The position numbers and the translations under genes were made by a program. Under the pieces are notes generated by a model. The model had not been told where the DNA came from. It made no database searches and saw only the letters and a list, made by a program, of their open reading frames with translations. A stretch of DNA of 12,457 nucleotides, taken from contig JABDLH010000271.1 of the NCBI GenBank assembly GCA_013003145.1, positions 1-12,457 of the forward strand, in the 5' to 3' direction. The DNA is from Flavobacteriaceae bacterium. Its GTDB lineage: Bacteria > Bacteroidota > Bacteroidia > Flavobacteriales > Flavobacteriaceae. Positions within the stretch are counted from its first letter, which is position 1. The number at the start of each line of letters is the position of its first letter. This document shows positions 6,693 to 12,457 of the stretch, piece after piece.

Positions 6693-8210
6693 TTAAAAAA
6701 TATTCAGCATTTTCTCCGTGGCTTTTATAGCAGACACGGTCTGGTCAGAATCCAATCCCCTGGTCTTAAACTCCTTGCCCTTATGTTCCCAGGTAATAAT
6801 GGTTTCACAAAGTGAATCGGAATTACTGCCCGGTGGTATTCGCACGGCGTAATCAGTCAGGGTAGGCAGCTCCATTTTCCGAGAAGAATACACCTTCCTC
6901 AAAGCGTTCATAAAGGCATCAAATTGCCCGTCTCCCTGGGCATTCTCCTCGTGAGAATCGCCGTCGATCTCCACAGCTACCGTAGTGGATGGTTTAAGGC
7001 CCTTGGAATGCGTAAGCACGTAAGACCTTACAAAGACCCGTTGTTGATAGGTGTTGCTGTCCAATACATCAGAAATAATGTAGGGAAGATCTTCCTTGGT
7101 TACTTTTTCTTTTTTATCTCCCAGTTCTATAATCCTCTGGGTCACTTTTTTGAGTTCTTCGTCATTCAGGGTGAGACCAAGTTCCTGCAGATTCTTTTGA
7201 ATGTTGGCTTTTCCCGAGGTCTTACCAAGCGCATATTTCCGTTTCCGGCCGAATCTCTCCGGTAAAAGATCATTAAAGTAAAGGTTCTTTTTATTGTCTC
7301 CATCTGCATGTATACCAGCGGTTTGTGTAAATACATTGTCGCCAACGATAGGTTTATTGGCCGGGATACCAAAACCTGTAAAGGTAGACACCAGCTTACT
7401 GACTTTAAAAAGCGACGATTCTTTTACGTTGATCCGGTGATCGGGCATAAAGTCGTTCACAACGGCCACCACGCTGGCTAATGGAGCATTTCCTGCCCTT
7501 TCGCCCATGCCGTTCACGGTCAGGTGTAGTCCGTCACATCCGGCTCTAAGGGCTTCCATTACATTGGCGACACTCAGGTCATAATCATTATGGCCGTGAA
7601 AATCGATATGTAATTTCGGGTATTTCTTCCTGATGTCAGACAAAAAGGTATAGGTTTCCGAAGGGGTCAGGATTCCCAGTGTATCAGGCAGTAAAAGTCT
7701 TTTAATGGGCAGAGTGGCCAGGTAATCAATAAAACTATAGACATAGTCCGGAGAATTACGCATGCCATTGCTCCAGTCTTCCAGGTAAACATTGGTTTCT
7801 ATCCCGTTCTTCTCTGCCTGGGCAACTACAGCAGCAATCTCGCTAAAATGTTGTTCGGGCGACTTTTTTAATTGATGGGTCAGGTGATTTAAGGAGCCTT
7901 TGGTCAACAGGTTCTGCACCCTGGCCCCGGCTTTGAGCATCCATTCAATAGAACTTCCGCCATCGACGAAGGTAAGCACCTCCACCCGGTCCAGGTAGCC
8001 CTTTTCTGCTGCCCATTGGGTAATCTGTGCTACGGACTGGAATTCCCCTTCCGAAACTCGGGCAGAGGCAACTTCGATACGATCTACCTTTAGTTCATCC
8101 AGCAACAGTTTGGCCAGCGTAAGTTTTTCCGAGGCCGAAAAGGAAACCCCTGAAGTCTGTTCTCCATCCCTAAGGGTGGTATCCATTATTTCTATGGTTC
8201 TCTTTTTCAT
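6693..8210 (-). CDS. cimA: LeuA/CimA-family synthase, probably (R)-citramalate synthase
   Basis: This DRE-TIM acyltransferase condenses acetyl-CoA with a 2-oxo acid. An N-terminal TIM barrel (about 5-275) carries TTLRDGEQTSG (R14, D15), the divalent-metal HGHND (H205, H207) and NGMGERAGNAPL. A linker (about 280-380) contains PIVGDNVFTQTAGIHADGD, and a C-terminal LeuA-type allosteric domain (about 385-505) contains GDGQFDAFMNAL and DQTVSAIKATEKML. It resembles my recollection of Leptospira interrogans citramalate synthase along its whole length. L79, L102 and Y142 correspond to its pyruvate-pocket residues L81, L104 and Y144, where Mycobacterium isopropylmalate synthase has, as I recall, His at the second position and Ser at the third. 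That favours pyruvate over 2-oxoisovalerate. An annotation pipeline would probably call it LeuA or a protein with the alpha-isopropylmalate synthase regulatory domain. The start is preceded by a GGTGAT Shine-Dalgarno-like site, the best in the operon. It lies 33 bases after leuD and 17 before leuB. Confidence 0.75.
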   Translation of the reverse strand: MKKRTIEIMDTTLRDGEQTSGVSFSASEKLTLAKLLLDELKVDRIEVASARVSEGEFQSVAQITQWAAEKGYLDRVEVLTFVDGGSSIEWMLKAGARVQNLLTKGSLNHLTHQLKKSPEQHFSEIAAVVAQAEKNGIETNVYLEDWSNGMRNSPDYVYSFIDYLATLPIKRLLLPDTLGILTPSETYTFLSDIRKKYPKLHIDFHGHNDYDLSVANVMEALRAGCDGLHLTVNGMGERAGNAPLASVVAVVNDFMPDHRINVKESSLFKVSKLVSTFTGFGIPANKPIVGDNVFTQTAGIHADGDNKKNLYFNDLLPERFGRKRKYALGKTSGKANIQKNLQELGLTLNDEELKKVTQRIIELGDKKEKVTKEDLPYIISDVLDSNTYQQRVFVRSYVLTHSKGLKPSTTVAVEIDGDSHEENAQGDGQFDAFMNALRKVYSSRKMELPTLTDYAVRIPPGSNSDSLCETIITWEHKGKEFKTRGLDSDQTVSAIKATEKMLNIF

Positions 8211-8243
8211 TACATCACCGGGCTATGGGAATTTAGAAATGTA

Positions 8244-8840
8244 TTATAATGGATTCTGGGCGTTGAATGCGGTAATGTCGTCCTCGAGATTTAAAAGGAA
8301 ATCGATATCATCAAAACCGTTCAGCATATTGTCTTTCTTATACGGGTTGATATCAAAAGTTTCCTTAGCACCGGTAGCGAGGATGGTAATGCTTTGCTCC
8401 GGCAGATCGATCTTAATTTCAGCTTTCGGGTCTTTTTCAATCGCTTCAAAGATCTGTTGAAGGAAAGCGGCACTCACCTGTACGGGGAGAACACCCACGT
8501 TCAGGCAGTTGTTCCTGAAGATGTCTGCAAAGAAACTGGAAACCACGCAGCGAAAACCGTAGTCATAAACTGCCCATGCAGCGTGTTCCCGGGAGGAGCC
8601 GGATCCGAAATTCTTTCCGCCTATGAGAATCTTACCAGAATATATTGGGTTGTTCAGGACAAAATGTTCTTTTGGGCTATTGTCCGGGTGGTACCGCCAG
8701 TCGCGGAAAAGGTTGTCTCCAAATCCCTCCCGTTCTGTCGCTTTCAGGAAACGAGCTGGGATGATCTGGTCCGTATCGACATTTTCTATGGGTAGGGGTA
8801 CTGCTGAGCTGGTGAGTACATCAAATTTATCGTAAGCCAT
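8244..8840 (-). CDS. leuD: 3-isopropylmalate dehydratase small subunit
   Basis: This is the swivel-domain subunit of isopropylmalate isomerase. It pairs with LeuC to interconvert 2- and 3-isopropylmalate, and in other bacteria the pair also isomerises citramalate. At 198 residues it has the usual bacterial length. N-terminal signatures are [15 protein letters not shown] and FRDWRY; the substrate-binding signature is [14 protein letters not shown] (residues 74-87), with S and R contacting the substrate carboxylates. The tail FNAQNPL is unremarkable. It starts 31 bases after leuC, following an A-rich stretch with only a weak AAAAAGATC ribosome-binding context. Confidence 0.96.
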   Translation of the reverse strand: MAYDKFDVLTSSAVPLPIENVDTDQIIPARFLKATEREGFGDNLFRDWRYHPDNSPKEHFVLNNPIYSGKILIGGKNFGSGSSREHAAWAVYDYGFRCVVSSFFADIFRNNCLNVGVLPVQVSAAFLQQIFEAIEKDPKAEIKIDLPEQSITILATGAKETFDINPYKKDNMLNGFDDIDFLLNLEDDITAFNAQNPL

Positions 8841-8871
8841 TTTTGTGATCTTTTTGTTTAATTCTTCGACT

Positions 8872-10281
8872 TTATGCGGTGGCTAATTCCAGGAGCTCTC
8901 TCGGATCGGTCACCTTCCCCGTTACCGCAGCGGCTGCGGCCACCAGGGGGCTTGCTAGCAGGGTACGTGCACCAGGCCCTTGTCTGCCTTCAAAATTCCT
9001 GTTAGAAGTACTTACCGCGTATTTTCCGGCCGGGATCTTATCGTCGTTCATCGCAAGGCAAGCCGAACACCCGGGTTCCCTTAATTCAAACCCTGCTTCG
9101 ATCAGTATATCTAATAAGCCTTCTTCCCTGATGGCAGCTTCTACCTTGTGAGACCCGGGTACCAGCCATGCGGTAACATGATCTGCTTTCTTCCGACCCT
9201 TCACAATCCCGGTAAAAGCCCTGAAATCCTCAATCCGGCCGTTGGTACAACTCCCGAGGAACACGAAGTCTATCGGTTTTCCGATCATAGATTCCCCTTC
9301 CTGGAAATCCATATAAGCCAATGATTTTGCATAGGTGGCTGCTCCACCCTCCACAGCATCAGCTGTTGGGATACCCATGGTAATACCGACACCCATCCCG
9401 GGATTGGTTCCGTAGGTGATCATCGGTTCTATATCTTCCCCGTTAAAGCTGACTTCCTTGTCAAATATGGCATCATCATCGGTCTTTAAGGTATCCCAGT
9501 ATTCCATCGCGGTATCCCAGGCCTCTCCTTTCGGAGTATGCTCACGCCCTTTGATATATTCAAATGTCTTTTCATCCGGGGACATCATTCCGCCCCTGGC
9601 GCCCATTTCGATACTCAGGTTACAAACTGTCATTCTGCCCTCCATGGACATCTCGCGGAAAACTTCCCCGGCATACTCTACAAAGTAGCCGGTAGCCCCG
9701 GAGGTAGTTAGTCTCGATATAATGTATAGTGCTACATCTTTTGGCGTAACACCGGGATTCAATTTGCCGTGTACATTGATTCGCATCCGTTTGGGTTTGG
9801 GTTGCAGTATGCATTGGGTGGCAAGGACCATCTCTACCTCAGAAGTCCCAATACCAAACGCTATAGCGCCAAAAGCCCCGTGGGTAGACGTATGGGAATC
9901 TCCGCAAACAATAGTTGCGCCCGGAACGGTTATCCCGTTTTCCGGTCCAATGACATGAACGATCCCGTTCTTTTCATGCCCTAGTCCCCAGTAGGGTATA
10001 CCGTGTTCCGCAGCATTCTGTTCCAGCATTTTCAACTGGTTGGCAGAAAGAGGATCTGCTACCGGTAAATGTTGATTCCTGGTGGGAGTATTATGATCTG
10101 CGGTTGCAAAGGTCCGCTCCGGGAAGCGAACTTTAATCCCACGATTTTTAAGCCCCAGGAAAGCCACCGGGCTGGTTACTTCATGAACCAGGTGCCGATC
10201 TATAAATAGTACTTGTGGCCCGTTTTCAATCTTTTTGATCACGTGGGCATCCCAGACTTTATCAAACAATGTTTTACTCAT
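8872..10281 (-). CDS. leuC: 3-isopropylmalate dehydratase large subunit
   Basis: This is the iron-sulphur subunit of isopropylmalate isomerase, in the aconitase superfamily. The protein has 469 residues, close to the E. coli LeuC length. It starts with the family pattern [12 protein letters not shown]. Other landmarks are [24 protein letters not shown] (126-138), the three [4Fe-4S] cysteines C345 (LGSCTNGR), C405 and C408 ([10 protein letters not shown]), and the C-terminal [10 protein letters not shown] (426-435) that contributes substrate-binding residues. It is the first gene of the minus-strand operon leuC-leuD-cimA-leuB. The region directly upstream holds a good -7 promoter element and several inverted repeats. 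Confidence 0.97.
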   Translation of the reverse strand: MSKTLFDKVWDAHVIKKIENGPQVLFIDRHLVHEVTSPVAFLGLKNRGIKVRFPERTFATADHNTPTRNQHLPVADPLSANQLKMLEQNAAEHGIPYWGLGHEKNGIVHVIGPENGITVPGATIVCGDSHTSTHGAFGAIAFGIGTSEVEMVLATQCILQPKPKRMRINVHGKLNPGVTPKDVALYIISRLTTSGATGYFVEYAGEVFREMSMEGRMTVCNLSIEMGARGGMMSPDEKTFEYIKGREHTPKGEAWDTAMEYWDTLKTDDDAIFDKEVSFNGEDIEPMITYGTNPGMGVGITMGIPTADAVEGGAATYAKSLAYMDFQEGESMIGKPIDFVFLGSCTNGRIEDFRAFTGIVKGRKKADHVTAWLVPGSHKVEAAIREEGLLDILIEAGFELREPGCSACLAMNDDKIPAGKYAVSTSNRNFEGRQGPGARTLLASPLVAAAAAVTGKVTDPRELLELATA

Positions 10282-10319
10282 AATTGAAATAGCTTGTGAT
10301 TAGCCAGTATTTAAGCCAT

Positions 10320-10327
10320 CAAAAGTA
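10320..10327 (-). promoter_or_regulatory. Bacteroidota-type -7 promoter element for leuC
   Basis: Read on the minus strand this is TACTTTTG, an exact match to TAnnTTTG. It predicts a start site about 33 bases before the leuC ATG. No strong -33 TTTG is visible at the expected 19-21 base spacing, around 10347-10352. Confidence 0.5.
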
Positions 10328-10355
10328 CTAAAGCATATTTACAGTCCCTTGAACC

Positions 10356-10372
10356 CGTGATTTCAAATTACG
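10356..10372. promoter_or_regulatory. Near-perfect 17-bp palindrome, candidate activator or repressor site upstream of leuC
   Basis: CGTGATTTCAAATTACG has arms CGTgATTT and AAATtACG around a central C, with a single mismatched pair (a G facing a T). Its centre lies about 40 bases upstream of the -7 element, adjoining the expected -33 region. That position would suit an activator or a roadblock repressor. Confidence 0.4.
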
Positions 10373-10375
10373 ATG

Positions 10376-10409
10376 TTCAATGACCTTCAATAAGTTGTAA
10401 GTAATTGAA
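10376..10409. repeat. Clustered TTCAAT direct and inverted repeats
   Basis: TTCAAT occurs at 10376-10381 and 10386-10391, exactly 10 bp apart, so both copies face the same side of the helix. An inverted copy ATTGAA is at 10404-10409, and another at 10283-10288 lies 1 bp upstream of the leuC start codon. The cluster could be a regulator-binding array, but in AT-rich DNA it may be chance. Confidence 0.3.
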
Positions 10410-10442
10410 TACGTGATAATTAAATCAGTTATTGAGGAAATT

Positions 10443-10456
10443 TTGACCATTGTCAA
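10443..10456. promoter_or_regulatory. Inverted repeat TTGAC-N4-GTCAA
   Basis: TTGACCATTGTCAA has perfect 5-bp arms and a 4-base spacer, a size suited to a dimeric helix-turn-helix protein. It lies about 130 bases upstream of the predicted leuC transcription start, and its function is unknown. Confidence 0.3.
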
Positions 10457-10581
10457 GACCTAAGCTTTCCACGAGAATACCGATGCAATTCTATCGGCAG
10501 CTCAAAATGTCAGCTGTTACAGTGTAAGGAATGACAATTCTTAGAATTTTTACCCCCTTTGGAATAATAGCGATATTTTGT

Positions 10582-12457
10582 CTAGCTGATGTAGGTCCAG
10601 ATATCCTTATGCCGTGATAACCGGCTGTAGGCCACACGTACAGCAAGATTTTCCGGGGCTCCCAGCTCCGGGTCTTGCTTGAGTAATTGCTGCGCGTAGT
10701 AGCGGGCAGTTTGCAAGATATCCCTGTCCCTTACCACATCTGCGATCTTCAGGTTGAGCACACCACTTTGCTGGGTACCCATTAGATCCCCGGGCCCCCT
10801 TAATTTAAGGTCTACCTCGGCAATTTCAAACCCGTCATTGGTTCTGACCATGGTCTCCAGCCTGGTTTTTGCCTCTGATGACAATTTCTGCCCGGTCATC
10901 AGTATGCAATAACTCTGGTCTGCCCCCCGGCCTACACGGCCTCTTAACTGGTGTAACTGGGAAAGTCCGAAACGCTCTGCACTTTCAATGATCATTACCG
11001 AGGCGTTGGGAACATTAACCCCTACCTCGATCACTGTTGTAGCTACCATGATCTGGGTTTCCTTTTTAAGAAATCGTTCCATCTCGTAGTCCTTATCCTC
11101 GGCCTTCATCTGCCCGTGAACGATAGAGACCTGGTATTCCGGTTGGGGGAATTCGCGCACTACGCTTTCATACCCGTCCATAAGGTCCTTATAATCCAGG
11201 GCTTCAGATTCCTGGATAAGGGGGTATACGATGTATACCTGCCTTCCTTTTTGGATCTCATCCCGTATAAAACGGAACACCTTTAACCTATTGGCATCAA
11301 ACCGGTGCACTGTCCTGATGGGTTTCCTGCCCGGGGGAAGTTCGTCGATCACAGAAATATCCAAATCCCCGTACAGACTCATGGCCAGGGTACGCGGGAT
11401 CGGGGTGGCTGTCATAACTAATACGTGGGGAGGTAATTGGTTCTTATGCCATAATTTGGCGCGTTGTGCCACCCCAAAACGGTGCTGTTCATCAATGATG
11501 GCCAGCCCCAGGTTTTTAAACCGGACCTTATCCTCAAGCACGGCATGAGTTCCCACGAGTATATTTAAGCTGCCTTCTCTCAGTGCCTCGTGAAGGGGTT
11601 TACGATCTCTTTGCTTTACGGACCCTGTCAGTAGGGCTATCGTTACCCCCATATCTCCTAATAATTCTTTCAGCCCGTTGTAGTGCTGTACGGCCAGAAT
11701 CTCTGTCGGGGCGACCAGGCAGGCCTGGTAATCGTTATCTATGGCCAGCAGCATAGCCATCAATGCCACAATGGTTTTTCCAGAACCAACATCCCCCTGG
11801 AGTAACCTGTTCATCTGGGCGTTGCTGCCAAGATCTGCCCGTATTTCCTTAATAACCCGCTGTTGTGCCCCGGTGAGCTGGAAGGGCAAATGTTCCTGGT
11901 AAAACCGGTTAAAATAGTCACCTACCTTTTCAAAAGGCATTCCTTTGATCTTCTGCTTCCGCATTTGTTTTTTAAAGAGCAGCTGCAGTTGTATGTAGAA
12001 AAATTCTTCAAACTTCAAACGGAACTGTGCTTTGGACAAAGCTTCCTGGTTCTTGGGAAAGTGTATATGGAACAAGGCCTTTGATTTGCTACTGAGGCGA
12101 AGCTCCTCGATTAATTTGTCAGGCAGGGTTTCAGCAAAAGCACCGGGTAATTCACTGAATAACTGCTGCTGAAGTTTATTCATTAAGCGGTTAGTGATCC
12201 CTTTCTTCTGCAGCTTTTCAGTAGAAGGATATACCGGTTGCATGGCAACACGGATGCCTTGTTGATGTTCCTGGGCCAATTCCATTTCAGGGTGGGGCAT
12301 AGAGAATCGTCCATTAAAATATTGCAGCCGCCCGAAGATCACATAGGGTACGTTCAGTTTAAGGCTTTCGCGTATCCATTTATGACCCCTGAACCAAACT
12401 AATTCCATTTCCCCGGTCTGGTCGGCAAAGGTGGCCACTAATCTGCTACCCCTGGCC
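10582..12457 (-). CDS. recG: ATP-dependent DNA helicase RecG, C-terminal part (5' truncated by window edge)
   Basis: RecG is a superfamily 2 helicase that regresses stalled replication forks and processes branched DNA. The frame is open through the right edge: residues before V-A-T-F-A-D read A-R-G-S-R-L, so the GTG at 12438 is an internal Val, not a start. Roughly the first 80 residues are missing. The remaining wedge/OB domain comes first, followed by the helicase core: Walker A GDVGSGKT (about 11773-11796), DEQH box in IIDEQHRFGV, motif III TATPIPRTLAMS, motif V VATTVIEVGVNVPNAS and motif VI QLRGRVGRG. The C terminus DIWTYIS matches flavobacterial RecG proteins. It lies upstream of the leu operon on the same strand, but 300 bases and an apparent promoter separate them. 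Confidence 0.97.
   Translation of the reverse strand, partial: ARGSRLVATFADQTGEMELVWFRGHKWIRESLKLNVPYVIFGRLQYFNGRFSMPHPEMELAQEHQQGIRVAMQPVYPSTEKLQKKGITNRLMNKLQQQLFSELPGAFAETLPDKLIEELRLSSKSKALFHIHFPKNQEALSKAQFRLKFEEFFYIQLQLLFKKQMRKQKIKGMPFEKVGDYFNRFYQEHLPFQLTGAQQRVIKEIRADLGSNAQMNRLLQGDVGSGKTIVALMAMLLAIDNDYQACLVAPTEILAVQHYNGLKELLGDMGVTIALLTGSVKQRDRKPLHEALREGSLNILVGTHAVLEDKVRFKNLGLAIIDEQHRFGVAQRAKLWHKNQLPPHVLVMTATPIPRTLAMSLYGDLDISVIDELPPGRKPIRTVHRFDANRLKVFRFIRDEIQKGRQVYIVYPLIQESEALDYKDLMDGYESVVREFPQPEYQVSIVHGQMKAEDKDYEMERFLKKETQIMVATTVIEVGVNVPNASVMIIESAERFGLSQLHQLRGRVGRGADQSYCILMTGQKLSSEAKTRLETMVRTNDGFEIAEVDLKLRGPGDLMGTQQSGVLNLKIADVVRDRDILQTARYYAQQLLKQDPELGAPENLAVRVAYSRLSRHKDIWTYIS

Larger units (their letters stand above)
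10282..10581. other. 300-base intergenic regulatory region between recG and leuC
   Basis: Both flanking genes read on the minus strand, so this region should end recG transcription and start leuC transcription. It is clearly AT-richer than its neighbours. It holds a -7 element near leuC, a 17-bp near-palindrome, repeated TTCAAT motifs, a TTGAC/GTCAA inverted repeat and a 40-codon AT-rich ORF. I saw no tRNA, no convincing structured RNA, and no G+C-rich hairpin with a T-tract that would terminate recG transcription. Confidence 0.6.

Noticed and set aside
6924..7265. A 113-codon plus-strand ORF opposite the cimA/leuA-family gene
   Set aside because: It is a shadow of the highly conserved minus-strand synthase, with no ribosome site and no recognisable domain.
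9416..9984. Several antisense ORFs of 64-90 codons inside leuC
   Set aside because: They lie opposite a clearly conserved coding sequence, have no family resemblance, and arise from its codon bias.
10480..10497. Hairpin CCGAT-N8-ATCGG downstream of recG as a terminator
   Set aside because: The stem is only 5 bp with a loose 8-base loop, and no T-tract follows on the minus strand.
10536..10551. AATTC-TTA-GAATT hairpin followed by Ts as the recG terminator
   Set aside because: The T-run lies on the plus-strand side, the wrong orientation for recG, and the stem is a weak AT-rich 5 bp.
12436..12438. GTG as a start codon for recG
   Set aside because: The frame stays open to the window edge, and the residues before it (A-R-G-S-R-L) match the internal RecG sequence, so the gene is truncated by the window.

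Overview
The window is a chromosomal block for branched-chain amino acid (BCAA) synthesis from a member of the Bacteroidota, most likely Flavobacteriia. Four things point there: protein sequences typical of that group (RecG ending in a W-x-Y-I-S tail, a GapN-like dehydrogenase ending in S-T-D-Y-I-L), starts mostly lacking Shine-Dalgarno sequences and preceded by A-rich stretches, promoter -7 elements of the TAnnTTTG type, and tightly packed co-directional genes. I would not name a genus. No mobile element, CRISPR array, tRNA, rRNA or phage gene was found.

Layout. The plus-strand half (1-5623) runs ilvB (3' end only), ilvN, ilvC, then a gapN-like aldehyde dehydrogenase, closed by a clear intrinsic terminator at 4211-4240. 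A separately promoted MFS transporter follows. The minus-strand half (12457-5620) runs recG (C-terminal part), a 300-base gap holding the leucine-operon promoter and several operator-like repeats, then leuC, leuD, a LeuA/CimA-family synthase and leuB. The two halves converge at 5620-5623, where the MFS and leuB stop codons share one CTAG.

How the genes work together. IlvBN joins two pyruvates (valine and leucine branch) or pyruvate and 2-oxobutyrate (isoleucine branch). IlvC then isomerises and reduces the acetohydroxy acids with NADPH. GapN oxidises glyceraldehyde-3-phosphate and would supply NADPH. LeuCD and LeuB process the malate derivative made by the synthase. That synthase carries the pyruvate-pocket residues of Leptospira citramalate synthase, so this 'leu' operon may make 2-oxobutyrate for isoleucine without threonine, instead of or as well as making leucine. 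No second, canonical leuA is present in the window.

Most of the window is ordinary anabolic metabolism. The points worth a second look are the probable citramalate synthase in the leuA position, a GapN-like enzyme whose usual catalytic glutamate position is glycine, two charge reversals in the IlvC cofactor loop, a perfect palindrome on the MFS promoter, and a cluster of palindromes and repeats upstream of leuC.
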